Positions 1 through 6,750 are shown, counted from the first letter of the stretch. The stretch is DNA of 8,519 nucleotides from Candidatus Methanophaga sp. GoMg3.2 (GCA_013180565.1 QBUN01000328.1:1-8519); one strand, 5' to 3'. The notes: generated by a model from the sequence alone, not told the origin. A program made the numbers and translations.

Positions 1-71
1 TAGGACGCAGATTTACACGGATTTACACGGATTTAATTTCTTCTGCGTTAATCAGCGTTAATCTGTGTCAA
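1..71. repeat. Imperfect palindrome built of 10-base units
   Basis: The unit GATTTACACG occurs at 10-19 and 20-29, with a partial third copy at 30-35. After a short centre come three related 10-base units of the opposite sense: TCTGCGTTAA (42-51), TCAGCGTTAA (52-61) and TCTGTGTCAA (62-71). The reverse complement of the left arm closely matches the right arm, so the whole can fold as an imperfect hairpin. It lies downstream of the DUF255 gene and may continue past the window edge. Similar 10-base-period intergenic repeats occur in many prokaryotic genomes; their function is unclear. No open frame or transposase is attached to it here. Confidence 0.6.
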
Positions 72-120
72 TAATTGATTTTAGTTGGATATTATGCTTT
101 CTTGTATTTTATACTCGCAA

Positions 121-2202
121 CTATTTAAGGCGAGATAGCACACGCCTCAAATCGTCCAGATCGGTAATAGGTGCTTTGCAAGTGTAGTTTTCACAGATAT
201 ACACGGTTGGCTTGCCTTGAACAGCTACCTTATCCGTAATCAGTGGTATTCGACCTGAAAGTTCATCGTCTCTAGATGATGTGAAAGCAATGACTTGATT
301 AGGCAGAAAATGCCGGCTAATCTCGACTGCAAAAGCCTGTGCTTCTTCTATCTTTTGACTTGCTATTACGACTTGCATAGGACTGCTGAGATAGAAATCG
401 AGCGCACAAAGCATCTGCGTATGCTCTAACGGGCTCTGTTCCAGTTGTGCACCGAAAGTCCGAAAAATATTTTTAGCCCGTATTCGCAGTTCCTCGTTGT
501 CGGTCAGTGCAGCAATCCGAAGCAGGTTCTGTGCAGCAATCGAATTGCCAGAAGGAATAGGACCGTCGTATACTTCCTTTATAGCTGCCGGGAGCTCAGT
601 TTCTCCATAGCGATTGAAGAAGAATCCACCATTCGCTTTATCCCAGAACAGCACAACCACACGATTATTCAGTTGTAACGCTTCACGCAGCCATTTCGGA
701 TCGACGCTGGCTTCGTATAAGTCGAGCAATGCCGCGATGAGAAATGCGTAATCTTCCAAGGTGCCGTGAATCGCAGCTTCACCGACTCGGTAGCGTCTAA
801 ATAATTGCCCTTCTTTACTGAGATTATTGAGGATGAATTGAGCTGCCGAAGTTGCCGCGTCAAGAAAGCGTCTCTCACGCAATACCTGGTAGCCTAAGGC
901 GAATGCTGAGATCATTAGACTATTCCATCCGGTGATGATCTTATCGTCAGTTTTTGGTCGTATCCTTCGGTTACGCGCTTCAAGAAGCTTCTGCTTGCTC
1001 CTGTTGATGATACCGGCAGTATCTTTGTTGAGCTCGTCATTAGCTACATGAAGTACACTTTTGCCGCCTTCGAAGTTCCCTTGCTGTGTTACACCATAAT
1101 AGCGGCAGAAGAGTTCGCCATGCTCTTCACCAAGAACCGATAATATCTCTCTGGGAGACCATACATAGAACGCGCCCTCGATGTCTTCGCTATCCGCATC
1201 TATCGCAGAGTAGAACCCGCCGCTGGAATCGGTCATCTCTCGCAGCACCCAGTCCAGCGTCTCGGTTGCAATCTGAGCAAAGAAAGTATCACTTGTAACC
1301 TGATATGCCCAAAGATAAACTTGGGCTAAGAGTGCGTTATCGTATAGCATCTTCTCGAAATGAGGAACCTGCCAATACCTATCGGTAGAATAGCGATGAA
1401 ATCCACCTCCCAGTTGGTCATAAATGCCTCCTCGTGCCATCGCGTAAAGGGTCTTAGTCACCATTTTTAATGCGTACTGTTCCTGCTTCCTATGGTAATA
1501 TCGGAGCAAGAACGCGAGGTAGCTGGGCAAAGGGAACTTCGGGTTCTTTGCCGACCACGCAGCCACATCGGCACCAAATCCGCCATACTCAGTGTCGAAC
1601 CGGAGGACGAGTTGTTCAAAAGCATTATCAATGAGGTCGGGTGAGATTTCATCACTCGGCGGTTTGTAGAGGTATGAGTTGCGCAAGTGTTTCGTAATCT
1701 GTTCGGAATTTTGCTCAATCTGTTCTCGTTTATCATGCCATAAGTCCACAATAGTCCGTAGGACGTCGTTGAATGCAGGTAAGCCATGCACTGGTTCCGG
1801 TGGGAAATATGTTCCACCGTAGAATGGCTTCAGGTCTGGCGTAAGGAAAACCGATAGGGGCCAGCCTCCGGTGCCCGCCATCATCTGCACTGCCTTCATG
1901 TAGATCTCATCCAGGTCCGGGCGCTCTTCTCGGTCTACTTTTATGCATACGAAGTTGGCATTGAGAAGCTCGGCTGTTTGCACATTCTCAAAAGACTCGC
2001 GTGCCATTACGTGACACCAATGGCAAGTGGAATAGCCAATACTGAGGAAGATAGGTTTATGCCCTTCCTTGGCTCGTGTAAACGCTTCTTCTCGCCATGG
2101 GCACCAGTTGACCGGATTGTAGGCATGTTGGAGCAGGTAGGGACTTTTTTCGTTTATGAGGGCGTTTGGAGTCATTCCTTCCGTCTTATCGCTGCTGTGC
2201 AT
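121..2202 (-). CDS. DUF255 thioredoxin-domain protein (YyaL/SPATA20-like)
   Basis: This 693-residue protein matches the DUF255 family, also called YyaL or spermatogenesis-associated protein 20-like. The N-terminal third is a thioredoxin-like domain with the family signature [17 protein letters not shown] at about residues 17-33 and a CHWC active-site pair at residues 60-63, followed by [10 protein letters not shown] and [12 protein letters not shown]. The rest is the (alpha/alpha)6-barrel region, with motifs such as [25 protein letters not shown] and a late ITGWNSLMI. The length is normal for the family. The frame is open to 2280 (GTG), but the ATG at 2202 is preferred: GAAGGTGA lies 5 bases upstream of it, and the family signature begins shortly after. 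Another ATG at 2175 has a GGAAGGA directly against it, which is too close. Cytosolic; biochemical role unknown, with redox or sugar-related activity proposed for the family. It follows the ABC permease gene by 79 bases and has its own promoter. Confidence 0.93.
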   Translation of the reverse strand: MHSSDKTEGMTPNALINEKSPYLLQHAYNPVNWCPWREEAFTRAKEGHKPIFLSIGYSTCHWCHVMARESFENVQTAELLNANFVCIKVDREERPDLDEIYMKAVQMMAGTGGWPLSVFLTPDLKPFYGGTYFPPEPVHGLPAFNDVLRTIVDLWHDKREQIEQNSEQITKHLRNSYLYKPPSDEISPDLIDNAFEQLVLRFDTEYGGFGADVAAWSAKNPKFPLPSYLAFLLRYYHRKQEQYALKMVTKTLYAMARGGIYDQLGGGFHRYSTDRYWQVPHFEKMLYDNALLAQVYLWAYQVTSDTFFAQIATETLDWVLREMTDSSGGFYSAIDADSEDIEGAFYVWSPREILSVLGEEHGELFCRYYGVTQQGNFEGGKSVLHVANDELNKDTAGIINRSKQKLLEARNRRIRPKTDDKIITGWNSLMISAFALGYQVLRERRFLDAATSAAQFILNNLSKEGQLFRRYRVGEAAIHGTLEDYAFLIAALLDLYEASVDPKWLREALQLNNRVVVLFWDKANGGFFFNRYGETELPAAIKEVYDGPIPSGNSIAAQNLLRIAALTDNEELRIRAKNIFRTFGAQLEQSPLEHTQMLCALDFYLSSPMQVVIASQKIEEAQAFAVEISRHFLPNQVIAFTSSRDDELSGRIPLITDKVAVQGKPTVYICENYTCKAPITDLDDLRRVLSRLK

Positions 2203-2251
2203 GAGAGTCACCTTCGAGTATTTGTATTGATTACAATTATAAACTCCGTAC

Positions 2252-2267
2252 AAGTATAAAAGGATTT
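2252..2267 (-). promoter_or_regulatory. Archaeal TATA/BRE promoter of the DUF255 gene
   Basis: Read on the minus strand, this is AAATCC followed by TTTTATACTT, which resembles an archaeal BRE plus TATA box. Transcription starting about 25 bases downstream (near 2233) would give a leader of roughly 30 bases containing the AAGGTGA site before the ATG at 2202. A second AT-rich box, TTTATAAT, lies near 2236-2243. The promoter suggests this gene can be transcribed independently of the upstream exporter operon. Confidence 0.5.
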
Positions 2268-2281
2268 GCATGCTTGACACA

Positions 2282-3064
2282 TTAAACCATTAGTCTCCTC
2301 TTCATTAGATTCACCGACAGCACAAACAACACCAGAGAAACAAGAACAATCCATGCAAAACTCACCAGTAGAACTACACTGAAGTTTGCAAGCGTTAACG
2401 CGCGTACAATGCTTACAACGTGTGTTAACGGCAGTACAGCCAGGGCAAAATACTGTATCGGCTCTGGTAGAAGCGATAGCGGGAAAAAGGTGCCACTGAA
2501 GAGGAACATTGGTGTTATGAATAGAAAAGTGGGATAGCTCAGAGCATTTATGTTGGGGCTGATAGCGGTAAAGCACATGCCAATAGTTGCAAAGAGAAAA
2601 CCGGCAATGAAGGAAAATGGTATTATCAGTAGGCCAGAAGGTAGTTCGATGAGACCAAAAGCCGCGATCACCATCAGCACTATCGTTGCATAGATAAGAC
2701 TTCGTGTAGCGCCCCAGAGAAGCTCACCCGTTATCACTTCTTCTATGCTCAGCGGGGTTGCGATTATGGCATCAAATGTTTTTTGATAATACATTCGCAC
2801 ATACGAGCCATAGGTGCATTCAAAAAAAGCTGAATTCATAATCGAAATGGAAATCAGAGCAGGAGCAATAAATTGGGGATAAGACATGCCTTCGATAACG
2901 TCTATAAAACTACCAACTCCAAATCCAAGCGCAAAAAGGTAGAGGATGGGTTCTAAGAGTGGCGGGAGGAAATTCACTTTGTATGTCTTCATGAACACGT
3001 CTTTATTTCGATGCCAAACTTTCCACACACGATTACTGAGCCGAGGAAATGCAAAGTAAGTCAT
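2282..3064 (-). CDS. ABC-2 type transporter permease
   Basis: A 260-residue integral membrane protein of the ABC-2 family, nearest in character to NodJ/DrrB-type export permeases. A short cytoplasmic N-terminus is followed by about six hydrophobic segments, among them [18 protein letters not shown], a segment around [35 protein letters not shown] and a final [18 protein letters not shown]. The motif [11 protein letters not shown] is typical of the family. The frame extends to a GTG at 3076 that overlaps the ATPase stop, but the ATG at 3064 has GGAGTGA about 9 bases upstream and is preferred; the GTG would add four residues. It pairs with the adjacent ATPase as a half-transporter that presumably dimerises. 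Substrate cannot be read from sequence. Confidence 0.9.
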   Translation of the reverse strand: MTYFAFPRLSNRVWKVWHRNKDVFMKTYKVNFLPPLLEPILYLFALGFGVGSFIDVIEGMSYPQFIAPALISISIMNSAFFECTYGSYVRMYYQKTFDAIIATPLSIEEVITGELLWGATRSLIYATIVLMVIAAFGLIELPSGLLIIPFSFIAGFLFATIGMCFTAISPNINALSYPTFLFITPMFLFSGTFFPLSLLPEPIQYFALAVLPLTHVVSIVRALTLANFSVVLLVSFAWIVLVSLVLFVLSVNLMKRRLMV

Positions 3065-3072
3065 ATTTTTTT

Positions 3073-3837
3073 TCACTCCCTGAGTTTCTTTCCGGTGAGC
3101 TTTAAGAACACATCTTCAAGCGTAGCAGATTGCGTTTCCGCGTATTCTTTGATCAACTCGTCAGGCTTCCCTTCTACTATGATCTTGCCATAATCCATAA
3201 TCACCAGTCGGTCACACAACCTTGCCGCTTCTTCAAGATAGTGGGTGGTGAGCACAATCGTGATCCCCTGTGACTGTAAGCTTTTAAGTTTATCCCAGAT
3301 AAGATGTCTGGCTTGCGGGTCAAGTCCAATGGTCGGCTCATCGAGAATCAGCAGCCGTGGCGTATTGATAAGAGCTCTTGCAAGTATCAACCTCCGTTTC
3401 ATTCCGCCCGACAACTGTTCTATCAAAGTATCTTTTTTCTTGCGCAGTTGAACAAAATCCAAAAGCTCTTCTATTACCCGTTCTGCCCTCGCACGGTGAA
3501 TGTCAAAATAGCGTGAATATACCATAAGATTATCGTACACCGTGAAATCAGGATCTAGATTGTTCTCCTGTGGCACTACGCCCAAAAGTTTTTTGATCTC
3601 GCACTGATGTGTACTCACACCCATACCAAACACCTCCAGCTTTCCTCCTGTTTTGGGCGACACACACTGGATCATCTTCATCGTGGTGGTCTTGCCAGCG
3701 CCATTCGGACCAAGAAAACCGAACACTTCACCCTCCTCCACGGTAAAGCTCACACTGTCCACGGCAACAAACTCGCCAAACTGCTTCTTCAAATCCTCTG
3801 CCTCTATTACTGGAACGGTAACGGTAACCACCACCAA
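3073..3837 (-). CDS. ABC transporter ATP-binding protein (NodI/DrrA type)
   Basis: A 254-residue nucleotide-binding subunit with all expected motifs: Walker A GPNGAGKTT at residues 43-51, Q-loop glutamine in VPQEN at residue 90, ABC signature LSGGM at 142-146, Walker B LLILDEP at 162-168, D-loop GLD at 171-173 and the switch histidine H199 in TTHYLEEA. The order and spacing fit the NodI/DrrA/CcmA-like exporter class. It powers export by the permease encoded next, whose frame overlaps or abuts its stop codon. The start is unusual: TTG at 3837, with GTG codons at 3834 and 3831 as alternatives. GGAAGAGATGA lies upstream at suitable spacing, inside the end of the preceding small gene, suggesting translational coupling. 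No signal peptide; cytoplasmic face of the membrane. Confidence 0.95.
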   Translation of the reverse strand: MVVVTVTVPVIEAEDLKKQFGEFVAVDSVSFTVEEGEVFGFLGPNGAGKTTTMKMIQCVSPKTGGKLEVFGMGVSTHQCEIKKLLGVVPQENNLDPDFTVYDNLMVYSRYFDIHRARAERVIEELLDFVQLRKKKDTLIEQLSGGMKRRLILARALINTPRLLILDEPTIGLDPQARHLIWDKLKSLQSQGITIVLTTHYLEEAARLCDRLVIMDYGKIIVEGKPDELIKEYAETQSATLEDVFLKLTGKKLRE

Positions 3838-3844
3838 AGTAAAT

Positions 3845-4024
3845 TCATCTCTTCCTAATTGCTTTTTCTATCCTACATCTAACAGATTTCTTTAATACTT
3901 TCACTTTCCTTCCAGTTCCATCTTCAGCTTCTTTATATCCTGATTTGGGCGTAAAATCTTGATATGTCACAACAACACGCGCCCCTACTATTTTATCACC
4001 CATCCTATCAAATATTCGTCCCAA
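3845..4024 (-). CDS. Small basic protein, paralog of the next gene upstream
   Basis: A 59-residue hypothetical protein. Two starts are possible: ATG at 4003 (52 aa) or TTG at 4024. TTG is preferred because GGGGG lies 6 bases upstream and because the extended N-terminus aligns without gaps to the 63-residue neighbour: both begin MGR, share D6, D10, G14 and RVxV at 16-19, and have an aromatic residue at 21. Near the C-terminus both carry a VxCxxExAI pattern. The C-terminus is rich in Lys and Arg (KVKVLKKSVRCRIEKAIRKR). No signal peptide or membrane segment. It starts 11 bases after the preceding gene and ends 7 bases before the ATPase start, so it is almost certainly in the exporter operon. I do not recognise the family and assign no function. 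Confidence 0.7.
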   Translation of the reverse strand: MGRIFDRMGDKIVGARVVVTYQDFTPKSGYKEAEDGTGRKVKVLKKSVRCRIEKAIRKR

Positions 4025-4035
4025 AATAACCCCCT

Positions 4036-4227
4036 TTAGAGTTTACGTACAGTTTTATAAATTGCGTATTCCAGTGTACACTCAACGTTCCCCTCAAAAA
4101 TCGATCTGAAACCCCTGTGCTTTCCAGTGCTACTCACACCTTCTTTTCTGTTCGTTTCCCGCTCAAATTTTACTAAAACACGGGGTCCTTTCAATTCATC
4201 AAATGGTTGGTCTCCTGTTCTTCCCAT
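4036..4227 (-). CDS. Small hypothetical protein, first of a paralogous pair
   Basis: A 63-residue protein with an ATG start and a strong ribosome binding site, GGAGGAG, formed by the last codons of the upstream gene. The gap to that gene is 2 bases. Visible pattern: MGR at the start, GPRVLVKF at residues 14-21, a polar, basic and probably flexible middle, then NVECTLEYAI toward the C-terminus. These landmarks recur in the following 59-residue protein, pointing to tandem duplication and divergence. The single cysteine in the VxC position is shared by both. There is no signal peptide or membrane segment. I do not recognise the family. A nucleic-acid or regulatory role would fit its small basic character and its regulator-like neighbour, but that is speculation. 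Confidence 0.75.
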   Translation of the reverse strand: MGRTGDQPFDELKGPRVLVKFERETNRKEGVSSTGKHRGFRSIFEGNVECTLEYAIYKTVRKL

Positions 4228-4229
4228 AC

Positions 4230-4544
4230 TTACTCCTCCACGACCTCGATTTCACCCTTTTTCATAAGCTCTTCTATTATCTCTACACATAGATCATAAT
4301 CAATACGAAGCCTTTCGGCTATTTCACTGGGATACATCTTATCATCTATTTCACACAGACATTCAGAGATTCGTTTTTTTGCCTCTTCTTTACATATCTC
4401 TTCGATTATCACTACTTTTGGATTAACGGAATAAATCTCTATCTTCTTTTCAAGTTCGCTTAATCTATCAGATATTGTCTCCAATTTTGCCGTTATTTCA
4501 TGCCGAAAATCATTAAATTCGCCAGTAGTAATGTTCCCTTTCAT
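4230..4544 (-). CDS. Coiled-coil and winged-helix protein, putative regulator
   Basis: A 104-residue protein. Residues 15-37 form a predicted coiled coil with hydrophobic positions at I17, I24, L28, L31 and I35. Residues 45-66 look like another helix (VIIEEICKEEAKKRISECL). Residues 69-104 resemble a winged-helix fold: YPSEIAERLRIDYDLCVEII followed by EELMKKGEIEVVEE, where a recognition-type helix is followed by a short wing strand. This suggests a dimeric DNA-binding regulator, an inference from pattern only. The ATG at 4544 has GAGGGA upstream. It is the first gene of the apparent five-gene exporter operon and lies directly downstream of a palindromic TATA region, so self-regulation is possible. 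It could also be a non-DNA-binding adaptor using the same fold. Confidence 0.75.
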   Translation of the reverse strand: MKGNITTGEFNDFRHEITAKLETISDRLSELEKKIEIYSVNPKVVIIEEICKEEAKKRISECLCEIDDKMYPSEIAERLRIDYDLCVEIIEELMKKGEIEVVEE

Positions 4545-4570
4545 AATATTTCCCTCGGTTTAATTTTGTA

Positions 4571-4590
4571 TAATAATATAGTATACTATG
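4571..4590. promoter_or_regulatory. Palindromic TATA region between divergent genes
   Basis: The AT-rich stretch contains the perfect 12-base palindrome ATAGTATACTAT at 4578-4589. On the minus strand it lies about 25 bases before a likely transcript start near 4557, just ahead of the GAGGGA site of the 104-residue protein. On the plus strand it is suitably placed for the broken peroxiredoxin gene starting at 4617. It can therefore serve as a TATA element in both directions, and its symmetry also makes it a candidate operator for the winged-helix protein. The promoter role is inferred from position and composition. Confidence 0.45.
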
Positions 4591-4616
4591 CTGGTTACAC
4601 AAAAGTAATATAAGAG

Positions 4617-4901
4617 ATGAATGCACAAACATAAGATTTAAAAGAGGGTGACGAGGCACCAAGTTTCTGCCTACCAGACAAAGATAATCAGGAGACTTGC
4701 TTGACCGATTTCAAAGGCAAGTGGATTGTCCTTTACTTCTACCCCAAAGACAACACCAGCGGCTGCACACGCGAGGCAGTAGAGTTCACAGGTGCCATCA
4801 ATGAGTTTGAGAAGTTGAATACCGTCGTTCTTGGCGTGAGTCCCGATTCTGTGGAACGTCATTTCAAGTTCGCTGAGAAGCACGACCTTAAAGTCTTTTA
4901 A
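4617..4901 (+). pseudogene. Broken peroxiredoxin (Bcp/PrxQ type)
   Basis: Translation from ATG 4617 gives five residues, an in-frame TAA at 4632-4634, then a clear Bcp-type peroxiredoxin: DLKEGDEAPSF, LPDKDNQ, GKWIVLYFYPKDNTSGCT, and LGVSPDSVERHFKFAEKHDL. The peroxidatic cysteine is in TSGCT at about residue 50. The cysteine five positions later found in many PrxQ proteins is valine here, so this would be a 1-Cys-like form. The frame stops at 4899-4901 after about 94 codons, while family members run to about 150, so the C-terminal part with the conserved catalytic arginine region is missing. Family role: thiol-dependent reduction of peroxides. An early stop plus a truncated end argue strongly for a pseudogene; internal initiation at TTG 4701 would not give a complete fold. 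Confidence 0.85.
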
Positions 4902-4926
4902 GTTTCACTTGGTTTCTTTTTGATTT

Positions 4927-5199
4927 GTGCGTTTATGTCGCTTCAAAACGCGAGAATACGGGTTACTATTCCTTGAACGGCACAAAGGCTGGGCTATGAC
5001 ATTGGGATTTAATAATGGAGTCCCTCACGAATCAGATGTCACGAAATTTGTAAATTTCAATGAGGATGGATTTGAGCTAGAGTTTAACGTTAAAAAGACA
5101 AAAGAAAAATATCATGAGCATCTCGAAAGCATAAATAGCTTTGTCACGAAGATGAGAGAGAAGGTGGATATCCTAGAAGCCATTTGTCTTTCATACTAA
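4927..5199 (+). CDS. Hypothetical protein, possible transposase N-terminal remnant
   Basis: A 90-codon frame opening with GTG; an internal ATG lies at 4996. The stretch WAMTLGFNNGVPHESDVTKF at residues 22-41 resembles the 'alGF..gvPh.stl.kF' pattern in N-terminal domains of several transposase families (IS4/IS5/IS1182-like, DUF772-like). The following segment is charged and helical. A complete transposase would be several hundred residues with a DDE catalytic domain, and no such domain follows. No convincing ribosome binding site or promoter precedes it. It abuts the broken peroxiredoxin gene, so an old insertion may have caused that damage. Most likely a degraded fragment; it could instead be an unrelated small gene. 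Confidence 0.4.
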   Translation: MRLCRFKTREYGLLFLERHKGWAMTLGFNNGVPHESDVTKFVNFNEDGFELEFNVKKTKEKYHEHLESINSFVTKMREKVDILEAICLSY

Positions 5200-5341
5200 G
5201 CATCTTGAAGGAAATTACTGAGTAGTTTGCACGAGTAATTCTTTCTGCATGCTAATTTCATCTGACGATTGATCCTTTGAGCGGGTTTATAAGTTTTATC
5301 CCTAAATGGGTGACCAATAGTTCTGGAAGCATACTAAAAGC

Positions 5342-5387
5342 CATCAAATAATATGTGTTGATAAGTATTAAAATTTTCCATTTGATG
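5342..5387. repeat. Short inverted repeat CATCAAAT/ATTTGATG
   Basis: The 8-base arms CATCAAAT (5342-5349) and ATTTGATG (5380-5387) are perfect inverted copies separated by 30 AT-rich bases. They lie in the gap between the possible transposase remnant and the molybdopterin lipoprotein gene. They could form a weak stem, be a binding-site pair or be chance; they are too short to call insertion-sequence ends. I see nothing else firm in 5200-5389 apart from an isolated TATA-like GGGTTTATAAG near 5284. Confidence 0.3.
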
Positions 5388-5389
5388 AC

Positions 5390-5426
5390 GTAGCCTTATG
5401 TAGCCTCATCCTTTATATATAAAAAG
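5390..5426 (+). promoter_or_regulatory. Promoter with tandem repeat upstream of the TATA box
   Basis: CTTTATATATAAAAAG at 5411-5426 is a strong archaeal TATA box. Directly before it are two tandem 10-base copies, GTAGCCTTAT (5390-5399) and GTAGCCTCAT (5400-5409), differing at one base. They occupy the BRE/activator position, so a regulator binding one face of the helix is plausible. Transcription would start near 5440, leaving about 30 bases before the ATG at 5470. No clear ribosome binding site is visible in that leader. Confidence 0.6.
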
Positions 5427-5469
5427 AAACTATCTGAAATTAGAAAGTTAAAACCCTTTCAAAATACGG

Positions 5470-6135
5470 ATGGAATCAAAAACCTTAAATTTTGGATTTT
5501 TAGTGGTAGTAATTGCAGTAATCATTTCTTTAAGTGGCTGCTTTCAACAAGAAGAATTCGTGGATTATGTAGAGATTAGAGAATATGAAGGCGAAAGACT
5601 TTCATCCATAAATGATTTTAGAGAAAATTCCATAGAAGGCCCACAACAGGTCGACAAAGAAAGTCATGTGCTCAAAATCACAGGTCTTGTAGATAATCCT
5701 AAGAACTACACGTATGATGAGGTCATTAACGACTTACAACAGTATAAAAAAGTCGTAAGGCTAGACTGCGTAGAGGGATGGAGTGTAACAATTCTGTGGG
5801 AAGGTGTATTAGTCAGAGATTTGATAGAGGAAGTAAACGCCTCATCAAACGCAACAGTAATCATATTCCATGCGTATGATGGATATACAACTTCTTTTCC
5901 AATCGATTACATTCGGGACAACAATATACTAATGGCGTACAAAATGAATGATGTTACTCTTCCACCAGAAAGAGGATTCCCTTTTCAGCTCGTAGCAGGA
6001 AGTAAATGGGGATACAAATGGATAAAATGGATAACAGAGATCGAATTATCCGATGATAATAATTACAAAGGATATTGGGAAAGCAGAGGATACTCCAATA
6101 GTGGAAACCTAAATGAAAGCTTTTTCGGAAGATAG
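5470..6135 (+). CDS. Molybdopterin-binding oxidoreductase lipoprotein (YedY/SUOX fold)
   Basis: A 221-residue secreted lipoprotein. Residues 1-23 form a signal peptide with a hydrophobic core (FGFLVVVIAVIISL) and lipobox LSGC, giving lipidated Cys24 and anchoring on the outside of the membrane. The rest is the oxidoreductase molybdopterin-binding domain: LKITGLVDNPKNYTYDEV at about 68-85, the molybdenum-ligand cysteine in RLDCVEGWS (Cys100), GYTTSFPIDYI, and PPERGFPFQLVAGSKWGYKW near the end. The family includes MsrP/YedY (methionine sulfoxide reduction) and sulfite oxidase. Substrate here is unknown. It lacks the C-terminal dimerisation domain of sulfite oxidases, and it uses a lipobox rather than the twin-arginine signal of bacterial YedY, so how a cofactor enzyme is exported is unclear. 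No heme partner gene is nearby. The start is supported by the adjacent signal peptide and upstream promoter. Confidence 0.9.
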   Translation: MESKTLNFGFLVVVIAVIISLSGCFQQEEFVDYVEIREYEGERLSSINDFRENSIEGPQQVDKESHVLKITGLVDNPKNYTYDEVINDLQQYKKVVRLDCVEGWSVTILWEGVLVRDLIEEVNASSNATVIIFHAYDGYTTSFPIDYIRDNNILMAYKMNDVTLPPERGFPFQLVAGSKWGYKWIKWITEIELSDDNNYKGYWESRGYSNSGNLNESFFGR

Positions 6136-6369
6136 AAAATGAAGTGAATAATGTTCTTGCCGTTCACGGGGATGATTGTGAAGTACGGGATACTCGTCTA
6201 AAAATTCTGGTAATGCACGTTTATTGATGTTATCAATCTCTTGCGAAAAGAGAAGGGCCCAATTATCATGCACACGTTGGTCCCGACTCATCCAGTAGCT
6301 CTTACGATTTTCGAGTTGTGATGTCCCTGAGTACATCATCATATGCAGGTGGAGAAGGAACTGTGGCAC
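6109..6369 (-). pseudogene. Class II DNA photolyase fragment with internal deletion
   Basis: On the minus strand a frame contains RKSYWMSRDQRVHDNWALLF, a strong match to the N-terminal signature of class II CPD photolyases (YWMSRDQR and DNWALL). It continues within a few residues into INKRALPEFLDEYPVLHNHP, which resembles a segment found well over 100 residues further on in these enzymes (around 'LLPEFLEEFP'). The simplest reading is loss of most of the alpha/beta domain, leaving two distant parts fused in frame. The frame then ends after about 20 more residues, inside the 3' end of the molybdopterin gene, so the FAD-binding domain is also absent. Residues before the signature (about 6310-6369 and up to roughly 6413) are not recognisable. 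The functional enzyme would repair UV-induced pyrimidine dimers; this piece cannot. Confidence 0.75.
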
Positions 6370-6750
6370 TTCTTCAATCAGGATTTTTGCTCTACGGAGA
6401 GAGAATTCAGATTCCTAAAAGACCAAATGTTCATAGCTTCCCGAAAAATCAGAAAATAATGTCTTTAAAATATTAAAGTGCTGAATATAGGTTATACGTA
6501 AATAATATTTAAAAATAGCCTATAAGATATAGTTTATACTCGATCTATCAAAGTCTTCTACCATTTCGAGTTCTAGATTTTCAAGATTTCTTGGGAAATA
6601 GCCACTTGTAGGATATGTGAGACGGGAAAAAAATTTGCTGATGTCATCCTAGGTTACTAAATGAGCCTCGCCAAAGACCTCCTGGGATACCCAGTACACA
6701 AAGGTGAGATGCGAGATAAATGCGCAAACAGTAAAGAAATAAAGAAGAAC
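6370..6750. other. AT-rich intergenic region
   Basis: About 380 bases without a supportable intact gene. The part 6370-6413 may be continuous with the photolyase remnant on the minus strand. 6480-6545 is very AT-rich and contains TATAGG (6486-6491) facing CCTATA (6519-6524), a weak inverted repeat with a long centre. A frame from ATG 6661 to 6786 (41 aa, beginning MSLAKDLLGYPV) has no good ribosome binding site and overlaps the RRM stub; I do not call it. A promoter for the RRM stub and methyltransferase should lie in 6640-6745, but no convincing TATA box stands out. Confidence 0.5.

Noticed and set aside
2203..2280. N-terminal extension of the DUF255 protein to GTG 2280
   Set aside because: The extension covers the likely TATA box and leader, and the ATG at 2202 has a well-spaced AAGGTGA site.
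2208..2576. Cysteine-rich 122-residue minus-strand frame overlapping the permease gene end
   Set aside because: It is in another frame of the permease and DUF255 leader; the cysteines come from shifted reading, and the permease is clearly the real gene.
4632..4634. Stop-codon recoding in the peroxiredoxin
   Set aside because: TAA is not used for pyrrolysine or selenocysteine, and the gene is also truncated, so decay is the simpler explanation.
6321..6476. A plus-strand frame of about 51 codons starting MSLSTSSYAGG opposite the photolyase remnant
   Set aside because: No ribosome binding site or family; it is antisense to the start of the photolyase-like frame and looks like a chance opening.
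6486..6524. TATAGG/CCTATA inverted repeat as a terminator or insertion-sequence end
   Set aside because: Only six bases pair across a 27-base AT-rich centre, which is expected by chance in such sequence.
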